A DNA stretch of 64,000 nucleotides, taken from Albula goreensis (lineage: Eukaryota; Chordata; Actinopteri; Albuliformes; Albulidae). The stretch is from assembly GCA_022829145.1 (NCBI GenBank), contig CM040765.1, positions 9,964,292-10,028,291 of the forward strand. The letters run 5' to 3'. Made by a program: the position numbers and the translations under genes. Below the pieces are notes generated by a model that saw only the letters and a list, made by a program, of their open reading frames with translations, was not told the DNA's origin and ran no database searches. Shown here piece after piece: positions 53,301-64,000 of the stretch (positions are counted from its first letter, which is position 1; every line of letters begins with the position of its first letter).

Positions 53301-56300
53301 CTCCAGTCTTTAAAAGAAAGCTCCCATTCTGGTGAGACAAGTTTCCCCGCAAAGAATTGGATTCTCTTACTGAGAACGAGACAGGGATGAAAGCCAAGGC
53401 CTGGGGAAGCTTTATTTATCTATTTTAAGCGGACACAGGCATTAGTCATTATGTACAAAGGATGTTTGTTTCAAATGACAACGGATGATCAAGTGATTTT
53501 AAAAGTTCTGCCTATTGTGCCAGCTGCCAGCTTTGGCGAGAGTGCTCAGCTCTTCAGGAAACCCCTTTAACTCCACATATCCCCTCAACTTATTGCTTCT
53601 CAATGTATAAATTTGATGATGTCTTTCATCCTTCATCATGAGCAAATGATGCCCAAAATCTGGCAGTGTTTTGTAGGCATTTAGCCTCTTCACTCAATCG
53701 ATAACAGCCTGGATGGAACCAGTTTAGACCCCTGGCCCGGTTCTTAGAAAGCTGGTAGACTGAAGTCAGCTTTCAAACCCTGTCAGCCAACTGCAGCGTG
53801 ACAAAACCCATAGAACAGGTTTATTGGCTTGTTTGTAGTTGTTGTTGTTGTTGTTTTACAATCATGGTTAATAACAATTTTCCATGTGGCAATGAAGATT
53901 AATTGAAGTTAATTGAAGTGCAGTGAATTACAGTATATTGAATAGAGTCGTGAAGCCAGAAGAATCGCAATGTCCTCATGGAGGCATTAGGGACCCGTGG
54001 CAATGAGAATCAAAACGCCATTTGCAAACAGAAGGTGAGTTGGGATTCATACATAATTGTTTCATCTCTCTCCCATTACCAGTCATTCAGAAAACTCATT
54101 GGCCTCAGCCAGGGAACAGGTATGAATATTCTGGAAGTGTGATGATATATGGTGCATTTATAGTAAGTGCGAGGCAAAATAGGGAAACAAGCACAGATCA
54201 GTTGACTGCAAATTTTAAGAGAGAAGCTAGTAAAGACAGAGGTGACCCAGTACCCTATCAGCTGACTTATTGGTGTTTTGCATTCACTAAGTGTAGGAAA
54301 TTTAACATTAAAATGAATTGTGGCCGCCACGTCTTTGCCTGACACGTGCGCCCAGGGGCCTCCATTTTCAGTCTCATTGATTCAATCCTTTGTGAAAACA
54401 CAAAGTCTGGACTATAAGTGACTGCATACAAGCACCCTTGTCTGAGAGACTGGACACTGTCTGCTGGAGAACAAAGGTTTTATTTGAGTCTCAGACATCA
54501 TTCAGTGTAATGCCTCTGGCTTTCAGTGTGATGTTAGAGATTATTCTAATCAGAACAAAAATGTACGCAATGCAACATCACAACAACACACAAAAAGCCA
54601 CTGTTGGACTACAGGCGTAGAAACATTTCAGTAGGAACTACTACCAACCAGTCTGAATCAATCTCTGTGTTCACTGACCAAAACATCGTAAATTCATGGA
54701 CAATCAAATGCACACACCAAATACACTTAAGTGCTTTTGCCTGGATAGAGTTTTCATTTCCTACATATCTCAGCCAGAGTTACAGAATGAATGTTCACTC
54801 ATTTTGGAGGTCTGTCCAGAGTCAAGATATGCAAGAACTCAGATAGAGCTCTTATTGGACAAATAAGAGCACAGGTGTATGTTTACTTGATGGAAACTGC
54901 TATTCAGATTTTCGTTGTAGAGGTGACCATGGCGACCCCCCCGTCTCACTCCACAGACCCCGCCCCCATCATGGACCCCAGTTGACCACACAGTGTAAAA
55001 CATAGCAGCAGTTTTGCACACACTGAGAGACAGCCCATCTCTCCATTCATAGTGAGTCAGACCACAGCAATGTGTCTTAGCATCTGTCACAATTGAAACG
55101 GTGCCACTATATAACACACACACATACAGAAACACGCACATACATACACACAAATACACACATACAGGAACAATGTACAAACAATCACATGCAAAGACAG
55201 GCAGAAAAAGAGCTAGAGAGCGACCAGGGCTTCTGAGACAAGACTGGCTATTTGTCACTGTAGCATCAGGGTTATAGAGACAGAGATGCACTGTCGCATA
55301 CACCACCATGAGAAATATAAAGATATAACCAATATTCATGATATAATAAAAATTCATGGCATTCACACAAATTTTTGCACAATATGTGGATATGAAAAAA
55401 TCTAAATATCATTAGGAAAAGAAAGAAAGTCCCTCCAGCAGTAGATTTTATCACTGTCTGATAGAAACACAGAGAGACAATGATCTTTATTTGTTGTACT
55501 TAAAATGTACAGCACTTGAAACTTAATATTTACTGTAACTGTATTATATAGAGGAGGGGGAGGAACGTTCAAAGAGTCGTTCATATTTAAACTCAAACTT
55601 ATTTAAAAGATCCCATTGTTCTTCTGTGTCATGTCTCACCTTACCCTGATCAAAAGACGTTTCTTTCATAAGCTCCAGTTTGTGCCACATAGATTTCGAT
55701 GTGAACATGGCAAGATAATCCGTCAAAAAGCTCTACCATAAATTAAAGATGTGCATGGTTCGATATCTTAGCACAGTCACGTTGAGACGATTGGTATTTA
55801 TGCAGAGCCGAATAGTATTCTAATTGTCAAAAACCAGCCAAAAATATCACAGAGAACAAACAAATTGGGGAGGTAGCTAAAGTCAGACATAATGCGTATG
55901 AAAGTATCACACTGTCAAGAAACTTCAAAACCCAGGAACAGAAATACATACCTAAAATATGACTGTGAACTACTTTGTTATCTTTTTTCTCCATCTTTGC
56001 GGGTAGCATATATAGATCATATGTCTCTCTCGGCCAAAGGCCGCAGCTGTGGTCAGCGTCGAAAGGCCTCAGGATATCCGAGAACAGGGTCGGAAATAGA
56101 TCTCTAAAAACAAACATCAATCACTCAGGGGCAGAATCACGAAGCCTCGTTAGGGTACATGATTCAGTGTCCCTGTGACAACGCCACAGACGCAACCTGC
56201 CTCAGGTCTGCTGACCTTTGACCTCTGATGGCAGAAGCAGGTGGCGGAAGCTCGTTCATAGTATGATCAAAATTATTGTTAAAAATTCATCATAATAATC

Positions 56301-56666
56301 ATACCTAATAACTGACTGGTTGATTTTGTTTAGGTTAATCAATATTTTTAGCAAAAGAAGAAGTAGTTTCTCTCTTTCCTCACTACTGTATTTTAATGTA
56401 GATATTATTTGTTATATTCATTGAAAGTTCTCAGGGATCTCAAATTGAATTTAAGATTTTACAGTCACATAAAGAACGTATTTCAAATATGATGTGTATG
56501 TGACCCAGGTCCAAATAAGTGACTTCCAAATAAGCAACAGGACCCCAACAGAGCCTGAGCTGAACTGACAAAGAGAGACTGAGTGAGTGATGAAGTGAGA
56601 CAGACAGATGTACCATAGAGAGAGGACAGCGATGGAGGCATGAGATTGTGCTCGGAGTGAGTGTAG

Positions 56667-56679
56667 TGCCCCCTGTTGG
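56667..56679 (-). promoter_or_regulatory. CTCF-like motif
   Basis: TGCCCCCTGTTGG on plus, CCAACAGGGGGCA on minus; close to the CTCF core with one weak position. Confidence 0.3.
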
Positions 56680-57479
56680 TGGAGTCATGGGCAAGGTTAA
56701 AGGCAACTTTACATGGATGGTAACTGCAGCTCTCCTCAAGTATTATTCTGTCCGCATCGTGTTCTGCTTTTCTCTGCCCTGCATCATGGCCAATATTGAA
56801 TTCTTAGCTATTTCACACTTCAGCTTTTGTCTGCTTTCTGCTGCTCTAACTATTTCCCTCATGAACAGACAGACAGCTCAGGCCAGGAGAACACTAACAT
56901 GCTGATGACACTCACTGAAACCTCCTCTCTTTCTGTCTCTCAGCGCATTTCATTTCAATTCAAAATGCCATATGAAATCATTTTGCTCCTGTTGCTAACA
57001 TGCAACATGTAGTAGAGCGGAAAAGCCAGTATACTTTTTAATCAGAACACAGTTTAAATACTGCAGTTATAACAGCCATATCTGTAACTGTAAAATAACT
57101 GACTTCTTTTCATTCTCTCCCTCCTGACGCACATTAACACACACAGACACACACACACTCAGTCCTGAAGCCCTCCGCTGTCTGAACAGTCAGTCCGTTA
57201 GCGGGCCTGTGCCATGTCACAATGCCACCCTGCAAGGTCAATCAGCCGGCGGTGCTGCCACCATGTGCGGGGGATGATCTGCGGCTGCAGGCCCTTAGAC
57301 TGCGCCATCCCATCCGCGGTGACATGTCTCATCAATTTTTGATGGTGGCGTAATGAGCCAGTAATGAGGAGCTGTAAACGAGCAGGAGGAAAATGTTACC
57401 AGGCCCGCTGTCGCCCTGGCTGTCAGGACGCAGAGTTCCTCCTGAACACCATCAGTCTCCCTTAACATTCTGACACTGA

Positions 57480-57905
57480 ACATGAACACTGAGCTTCATT
57501 CTTCACTGTAGGCAAACCACACTGTACATAAGTCACACTGATGCGTATTATGCATGATTTACATGAACCATGCTGAGGTTCATTACAGATTATGTATGAT
57601 CCACACTGAGGTGCAATATACGCTGTATGCAAACCACACTGCTGCTGCATCCTTCTTCTTCTGCATCCTACACTTTACATTAGGGGTAGGAAATCAACAT
57701 ATAACCAGGTCAGCTTGGCGCATGGATCTCACTGCACACTGAATATAAACCATACTGATGCTCATCAATATACTGAACATACGGTAAATGACATATATAT
57801 TCACTCTACACTGTAAATATACCACATTAATGCCAACTAAAGTTCATAAACCATGCAGTTTTCCACTAAACACTTTACATTAACTACACTGATTCTCATT
57901 AGCCT
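57480..57905. repeat. Degenerate tandem repeat, about 45-bp unit
   Basis: Recurring ACTGTA....AAACCACACTGATGCTCATTA-like motifs, diverged and interrupted near 57650-57700; in CCDC136 intron 1. Confidence 0.55.
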
Positions 57906-57967
57906 CTTTCTACAACACCATTATTCATCAATGATTATACATCTAGCCATGCAATGCTGAACTCCAC

Positions 57968-57979
57968 CCAGCAGGGGGA
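57968..57979 (+). promoter_or_regulatory. CTCF-like motif
   Basis: CCAGCAGGGGGA on the plus strand, a good CTCF core in the opposite orientation to the sites at 48081 and 56667. Confidence 0.35.
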
Positions 57980-59500
57980 GATAGCAGAGTGCCACAGACA
58001 TCACATAAGGAGGGGAGAGGTGCAAATCAGCACAAACAGGACCTCCATAACATAACAACTTCAGCCAACAGATTTGCAGGTGTAACCTAGCAACCATGGA
58101 GTAGCCTTTGTTTTGCAAGTTCTTTGGAACAACACCAAAAAAGCACGGATTTAAATGTCACACCAGAGCTTCGTAGAATATGTTTTACATACACTATCTC
58201 AAGAGCTGATACAGGACTTGGTTTCCTCAAAGATTGGTTTTAGGTTTTTAAAGATTGGATTTGATTCTCATTTTTTCATGCTGCACACAGCAGATAGCTA
58301 CTGCTGATATGTAATCAGAAACCTCTTAAATTCCCAATAAAGACAAAAATGGTTTAAAGCTGCTCAGAAAAAAAACATTATGCTGCAGTGTTCTCTATCC
58401 AACTTCACTCTGTAGATGCTAAAACAAACTTGAGAGAAGCATTTCAATTACCTGTGCTTGGAGTGAATTGTTAATAGCAGTTTTGCCAAATTTATCTGGC
58501 GTATTACACAAAATTGTTTACAAGCTATGCAAGAGTGTTATCAACAAAAATATTGCAATGCAAACAGCAAACTGAACGGTAGTGAGATGAAAATTAAAAT
58601 TGTACTGTGGTTGCATTTGGACATGCACATATTATAAAAGAAATCTTTTGATATGAGAAGGGATACCATTCAGTAGGAAAGTGCTACTCTGCTAAAGTAC
58701 GACTCATTATGAAACTCCAGAGAAACCCTCCAAATAACAACACTTTCATTCTGGAGATGAGAAAAGGGTAAAGTAAGGTACAGGTCTTTCTAAAATTTTT
58801 GGTTCCAATGGTGCTGCAGTTTTTTGGCTTTCATTGCCTGTGCAACATAAACGACATCAGAGTGGTGGAAAAGAAAACATGGCTTGTTTTGTGGATCTAT
58901 ATTCATTTCAAATAGATCTTTTTGTCCTTTTTGGGGAGTGGGAGGTGTTCCTCACTCTCATTATACAGGAACAGAACTGAAAATAGGAACTCCATGTTCA
59001 CTAGCGCAGGAGGGAAGGGTGTCCTCTTACAGATCTGCTTACTTATCCACAAACATTCAAATAACAGTCTGCTGTTCATTTATCCACTCACCAGAAATAA
59101 TGAGCAAGAGAGAGAGAGACTGGAGGATTTACATGCAAGAGCTGGAGGAACTAGGTCAGTGATGCCGTCACTCATTTCTCTAACCAAATGAACCCAGTGA
59201 AATCACCATTTTCAAAGCATCTGCAAATTTTTTCCCCTTTCCTGAGGTGGAGTCCAGCCACCTCATCATAGCCAAGAGCAGCAGCCCAGGCAGTGAACTA
59301 ACCTCACATGACGCCACAGAAAAAACCCCAGCACAAGAAGCCAAACCAAGCTGGCGGCTCAAATCCAGCTAATAAATTTCACAGGATCATCTTTACACTA
59401 ACAACGTTCTGATTATGTTCTCTCATTCCCCTCGGCTCTGTACCTGGGTAGGTAAAGAGTATGCATACCTCTTGCGTACATCACTTCTTCTCGATCCAGC

Positions 59501-59502
<2 letters not shown>

Positions 59503-59532
<30 letters not shown>
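59503..59532. repeat. (GT)15 microsatellite
   Basis: Uninterrupted GT run near the candidate alternative first exon. Confidence 0.97.
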
Positions 59533-59534
<2 letters not shown>

Positions 59535-59591
59535 GGCTGGGGGTTATGTTCCTGTGCTCTGTAGCAGTGTAGGAGTGCATGAATAATTCAC

Positions 59592-59652
59592 TCCGCCTCC
59601 TCCCGGCCTTGCTCTCCAGCTCCGCAGATGAGAGCTGTGGCAGGGAGGCCAT
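59592..59652 (-). CDS. ccdc136: Candidate alternative first exon of CCDC136
   Basis: ATG in good context (CTGACAATGG), then MASLPQLSSAELESKAGRRR and one base before a possible donor GGA|GTGAAT. The one-base carry-over fits exon 2. CpG-bearing sequence at about 59735-59810, just upstream on the gene strand, could be a promoter. The donor is not strong and there is no homologue I recognise, so this is only a candidate. Confidence 0.25.
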
Positions 59653-61095
59653 TGTCAGAGGTTGAAGGGGGCTCTCTTGGAACACAGTGAGCACCTCTCT
59701 CCACGACCCCCCCAACACCAAACCCCCAACCCCTCATCCACGTCTGCGCAAGGTCTTTATCCAGGGGCGAACGATGAGGTGACGCTGAGCGCGCATGAAC
59801 TCGATGTGCAGCTTGCCTCATTGCCATGGCAACCAACCCACCCACCAACCCAACCAATCACCACACCCCCTCACCCCACCCACCTACCCAGCCACCCACT
59901 CTGTGCTCAATGCAGACCCAATCAGTATGCTGTCTGCGTCCCTTTGTTTTCTCCATGGCTCATCTCTCTTGAGAGATCGCTGAGAATGTGTTCTGTCCCC
60001 AAGGGTGACAGCTGGATATACGCTCCGAGGGACCCCACAGCGGGATGTGCCACAGATTGCGTACTGATGTGGTGGTTTTTACGTCAGCCTCACCAAAGCA
60101 CTGAGCAGTTCTTGCTTTGTTGAAGGAACTCCTTGTAGAAGTTAAACCCAAGTTGTGAATAATTACCCCTTCACAATGTACTAATTCAACACTGTACTTC
60201 TCACACACGACACTGATTCCTCACAGTGGGCACACAATGGACCAATCCCACGCTACGCCAAGCTCCTACACATTGCGCTAAAATTGTTGTGCATATAGAG
60301 AAAGCTTCTGTTGTCACTTTAAACCAAGAATGTGGTCCATAAGTGATTTAATTCATCCAATATGTTCAATCCTGTTAGACAATTAGCATGAAAATGTTTA
60401 GTACAGAGTCTCTATCTGATGCGCAAATCTATGCTCACAGTATTCCAGGGAGAAGAGACTATATTTAGCTTTTAGAAAGGAAACAAAAGGCACCAGTGTG
60501 TAACTGTAACTTCCTGCTCTCAGTAAAACCTTATTCTAACCTCCCTTCCCCTGTGACCTTTGACATGCAGATGACCTTTGGCTTATGACCTGTGCACTCT
60601 CTCAGAGCATTTTGACCTTCCTGGGACGTAATGGCTTATTAATTTAGTGAACAGTAACCTGCAGCTCAGCTCCGTGTAAACTGGGGTGACAGACAGGAGG
60701 CCTTCAGGAAGTGGCAGACAACAAACTTAGACCAGGGGAAGGGGGGAGAGGAGGTGGCGTCAGGGGGAACGGACAGAGACAGGAGTGAGCAGTTGATATA
60801 GGAGAAGAGGAAGACGTCGGGAGGGGCAGGAAGGAGAGCACAGGCACGGAAGTTCTGAACTCCTGAACTCTTTGTGGCATGTGAGCTGGAGAGACCTCAC
60901 ACGTCATGTCATAGGATCAAAACTGGGAACCAAAAATGAGCCATGTCCCCATACCGCACCCCAGTCTGCACTGAGAGGGCTGAGAAACAGACAATGACGG
61001 TGGGGACAGATTCGTGTTATCAGGGGGTTGTCACAGACAAAATGGCCAACAGTCCCTTCCTCCACAGTAGTAATGCTGACACCCCATTGAATTTG

Positions 61096-61290
61096 GGCAT
61101 TTAGCAGACAGTCTTATCTGCAGCTTATATGTTTATGCACTATCCATTTATTCAGATGGGCATTCACTGAATCAGGTTCAGTAAAGCACTATGTTTGAGG
61201 GTACAACAGCAGCGCCTTACCTGAGAATTGAACCTACAACTTTTTAAGCCCAGCTTCCTAAGCTTAAAATACTCAGCTGTGCCTGCTTGG
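61096..61290 (-). repeat. tRNA-derived SINE (teleost type), nearly full
   Basis: On the minus strand: AAGTTGTAGGTTCAATTCTC (B-box of the tRNA head), GGCGCTGCTGTTGTACCCTC, then TTACTGAACCTGATTCAGTG, TCTGAATAAATGGATA and the tail GATAAGACTGTCTGCTAAATG. This is the motif order of the common teleost SINE with a LINE-like tail. Confidence 0.8.
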
Positions 61291-62377
61291 AGTGGTATGG
61301 CATGGATCAACAGTACAGTCCATCAGGGAAATGGTTTTCTCTTTTTCCCTCCCAAATAACATCTCCATGATGACTTTACAAGCTGAAGTGAGTCAGAATA
61401 ACCCTAGATGACAAAACTGCTTTAATGTCAAACACCTGCCATGAGGACAGCACCTCAAAGCTACACACAGCTCCTTGTTCCCCCTCTGACGCGTAATGGG
61501 TGGTCGTATGTGCAGACAAATTGTCGGTCTTCCCCCTGGCAACAGCCAGCCTATCAGGTCACAGCTGGGGGGTCAAAGGACACGACCCCCACCATCCCCT
61601 CTGATCTAGTCAATAACAATAACATCCCTCACTGTGCTTCGGAGAGCAGGCTTCAATCCACTTCCTACCCCAACTGATTTCCCTCCACCTCAAAGGAGCT
61701 TGGTTCCCTTTGAAGCCCAGCGACTCTTGTTGCTTGAATTATAAATCTATTCATGAACAACAGTGCGTATTCAGGCTCAATTCGCACTCAGCGCATTTAA
61801 TGAGCACGAGAGCAGAACTCGAGCCAACCCATAACACAAAAAGGACTCTCTAGTTCTCCTTTATCAGATGGTGCAAACACTTGGTATCTCCACGTGGTAC
61901 GAAGCTCCCTGCACTCCCGAGCGAGCGTTTTCCCTCTGCCTGAACTGTTGAGGAAAATGACTCCTGCTGATGCCCATTGGGAATGTTTGGCTTTTGGCAG
62001 TTGTCATTAGACAAGATTCCGTGATGGAACAAACCGAGGTCTTTGCCTGGCCGCTCAGGGACCAATCCAGGCAAGTGTCTCGTTGCAGCGACCCCGCAGA
62101 CGAGTGCTCTAGAAGGAGCCCTGGTTACTGCGTCCATCCCATGGGCCACAGCAACAACATAACGCACGGCACCTCGATCACTCAGCCACAGAGGAGACAG
62201 GAAAAACACGCAGCACGGGCTCCAACAAGCCAGCGACAAACAGCTGGAGCTGAGCATCTCTCTGCTCTGCCCCTGTGAGTGCCCCCTTTCAAACTCCACT
62301 GTTACCCTACACAGCAGGCCTGACCCCCTACCCCCTAAGCCCCCCAACCCCCTCCACCCTTGCTGGTCCCCACTCAC

Positions 62378-62429
62378 CTGTTGGGTCCGCCACCTCCTCA
62401 ATGACCGGAGGCAGACGCAAGCCGTCCAT
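62378..62429 (-). CDS. ccdc136: CCDC136 exon 1: start codon and 17 residues
   Basis: CAGCACCACC ATGG gives a strong Kozak context. It encodes MDGLRLPPVIEEVADPT plus one base; the donor is CAACAG|GTGAGT. The phase (one base out) exactly fits exon 2. The M-[DE]-G...LP...EE pattern resembles the mammalian MEGEVLLPALYEEE start. No other exon can be excluded in the 14.7-kb intron that follows. Confidence 0.8.
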
Positions 62430-62570
62430 GGTGGTGCTGGAGGGGTTTGGTGGGGTGTAACACAGGAGTAAAGGGGAGAGGGCTTAGGCTGGGCCAGGCA
62501 GGCAGTGGTACTGCTGGTGCTGGTGGTGATGGTAGGGCAGAGGAGGGTCACAGTCGCCCGGGGGGACCCT

Positions 62571-62615
62571 CTAAGATCCGGACGCGCTTGGCTGCAGCTG
62601 CAGCTGCGACTTCAT
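62571..62615 (-). other. Upstream ORF in the CCDC136 5' leader (14 codons)
   Basis: If the transcript starts upstream of 62615, its leader contains ATGAAGTCGCAGCTGCAG, running for 14 codons to TAG. A further upstream ATG at 62551 opens a frame that overlaps the main start out of frame. Both would lower translation of the main frame. The transcription start is unknown. Confidence 0.35.
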
Positions 62616-62750
62616 CCTGGACACGGGAGAAGAGACGCGTGGAATGAGAGGCGCTGCAGAGAGACGCGCTGCGATGGTGCTGCTCTCTCTCTATCGCTCT
62701 CTATCTCTGTTCTGTTACAACGTGGTCCTCTCAGTTCATTTTCTGTTTAC

Positions 62751-62752
62751 TC

Positions 62753-62784
<32 letters not shown>

Positions 62785-62940
62785 ACCTCCCTCCCACAGA
62801 TGTATTACCTCTCTCTATTTCTCACTCCCTCACAGATGTTACATCTCTCTCACTTGCCCGCACTCTTGGTCTTGCTAGCTCTGTTACTGGAGTCTGCTGT
62901 TTTCCCGTCTGTGTTTTCATCCGTTCAGGCACTGTTTTCG

Positions 62941-62976
<36 letters not shown>

Positions 62977-62983
62977 CACTCTC

Positions 62984-63026
<43 letters not shown>

Positions 63027-63040
63027 CTCTCAGTCTCTCT
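62751..63040. repeat. Clustered (CT)n microsatellites
   Basis: Three CT runs separated by T-rich spacers, upstream of CCDC136 exon 1. Confidence 0.95.
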
Positions 63041-63141
63041 GTTTGTGCAAATGTGATGCTGCTCTTGGATCAGTCCTGGCTTCTCCACTCACTCACAAAC
63101 CTAACCCTCATTCAGAAACTGCCTGTATCCACATTCTGAAC

Positions 63142-63148
63142 ACACACA

Positions 63149-63183
<35 letters not shown>
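63142..63183. repeat. (CA)n microsatellite
   Basis: CA run with one short break, upstream of CCDC136. Confidence 0.97.
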
Positions 63184-63185
<2 letters not shown>

Positions 63186-64000
63186 CTCTTGCCCAAGGCT
63201 CAGCGCATTTACCTTTAATAAGACACAGTTCTTGCAACTTGAGAATCTGACGGCTAATGCTTCTGCAACTCGCTGCTCATTTCCTCTCTCATCTCTATAG
63301 TGTATCCTCATTCCCCTCCCCTCTTTCTCCCTCCCTCCCTCTCTCTCTCACTCTCCCTTTCTATCCCCTTTCCCTTCACAGTGTGTTAACTCTTTAGCCC
63401 TTGCTAACGTGAGCTCTCATGATAAAGGCTCTAAGCATTTGGTGAATTGAATCTCCCACCCTCCCACTCCGGAATTCTATACAGCTGTTATGTTTTAACC
63501 GCTTGGTGGCCAGGTCCTTCACCGCAAGTGGTATAACTGTGCTACAACCCTGAAATATATTGCAGTGCATGTGTGTTTGTGTGTGTGTGTGTGTGTGTTT
63601 GAGTGTGGGGGTCAGAGAGAAAGAGAGAGAGCAACAGAGATTGACAATGTGTCACAAATAATAAGAGGGCAGGACTTAACCCTTTGCTGTCCTGTCCTGC
63701 GAACACTGCATTGTGAGAAAGAATGGCAGTGCTTCACTAAGAAACGCAGTCTGTGCAATGCTCCGTAATCCTGAGATGTCATTAAGAGGGGAAAGGGTTA
63801 TGAAGGCTCAAAGAGAGAGTGCAATGGCTGGGGTTTACAGGCTCTCAAGTCTGTATGATAAATGGAAAACACAGCTGTCTGGGAACTGTCCCCGGTAAAA
63901 GAGTCTAATCGCAGAGCTCTTTGAGAATATGTGGGTCAGACTTTGTGACTTTTATAAAACCTTTTAATAAGCAAAGAGTAGGGGAAATATAAATGACGAG

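Larger units (their letters stand above)
47636..62377 (-). other. CCDC136 intron 1, 14.7 kb
   Basis: Large first intron. Contains three CTCF-like motifs (48081-48093, 56667-56679, 57968-57979), a possible SINE (49010-49200), a 32-bp minisatellite (50077-50299), a degenerate tandem (57480-57905), a teleost SINE (61096-61290), a GT microsatellite (59503-59532) and a candidate alternative first exon (59592-59652). CpG-bearing unique blocks lie at about 52970-53330 and 57160-57380. Confidence 0.8.
62430..64000 (-). promoter_or_regulatory. ccdc136: CCDC136 5' leader/promoter region with CT-rich microsatellites
   Basis: CpG-bearing DNA from about 62540 to 62690 (GGACGCGC, GAGACGCGT, GACGCGCTGCG) just upstream of exon 1 is the likely promoter core. 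Further up lies a dense CT array (62751-63040) and a CA array (63142-63183), then a GT run (63566-63598). No further gene is visible to the right edge. The long serine/leucine frames here are only CT-repeat translations. Confidence 0.5.

Noticed and set aside
62505-63300. Two long plus-strand frames (183 and 218 codons) rich in Leu/Ser
   Set aside because: Both read through CT and CA microsatellites and have no other coding signal.

Overview
The window is vertebrate nuclear DNA, most likely from a ray-finned fish. It has spliced genes with GT/AG introns, long CA/GT, CT and GATA microsatellites, and several tRNA-derived SINE copies of the teleost type whose tail reads GATAAGA..GTCTGCTAAATG. 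Both recognisable genes lie on the minus strand, so the window is read from right to left. I see no retroviral, LTR or Polinton remains.

Right and middle (about 62.6 kb down to 28.5 kb): a CCDC136 gene encoding a coiled-coil, tail-anchored protein. I place seven shared coding exons (62378-62429, 47354-47635, 45655-45729, 42702-43004, 38985-39102, 37817-38099, 36923-37057). The phases at every junction agree, and the peptides align in order with mammalian CCDC136. After exon 7 there are two possible C-terminal exons in the same phase, each encoding a different membrane tail anchor. Exon 8a (34283-34387) carries the CCDC136-type tail ending IWCWWAELSS. Exon 8b (32332-32424) carries a tail resembling that of SLMAP (W.P.L...VL.VPGL.RA). 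Exon 8a has a possible donor 9 bases after its stop, so it could act as a cassette switching the tail. The predicted proteins are 450 and 446 residues, much shorter than the roughly 1150-residue mammalian form. A long, gene-free, AT-rich stretch below exon 8b with an AATAAA at 28470-28475 is probably 3' UTR.

Middle-left (28.5 to 22.4 kb): intergenic and promoter DNA. It holds SINE copies, a possible MEF2 site, CCAAT boxes and a CpG-bearing flank just upstream of the next gene.

Left (22.4 kb to 1): the 5' part of filamin C (FLNC). Exon 1 (22052-22430) is followed by a 14.5-kb intron and then exons 2-8, covering the CH1-CH2 actin-binding domain and Ig-like repeats 1 and 2. The gene runs off the left edge. 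At the exon 6/7 junction the canonical splice leaves the frame off by one base. Either one A is missing from the sequence, or a second donor is used that adds nine residues.

The CCDC136-FLNC order and orientation match human 7q32 and parallel SLMAP-FLNB on human 3p14, consistent with an ancient duplicated pair. Both families act in muscle: filamin C at Z-discs and sarcolemma, and SLMAP-type proteins at SR/ER, outer nuclear or sarcolemmal membranes. The rest is introns with minisatellites (three with 32-bp units), microsatellites, candidate CTCF sites and CpG-bearing unique blocks that could be regulatory.
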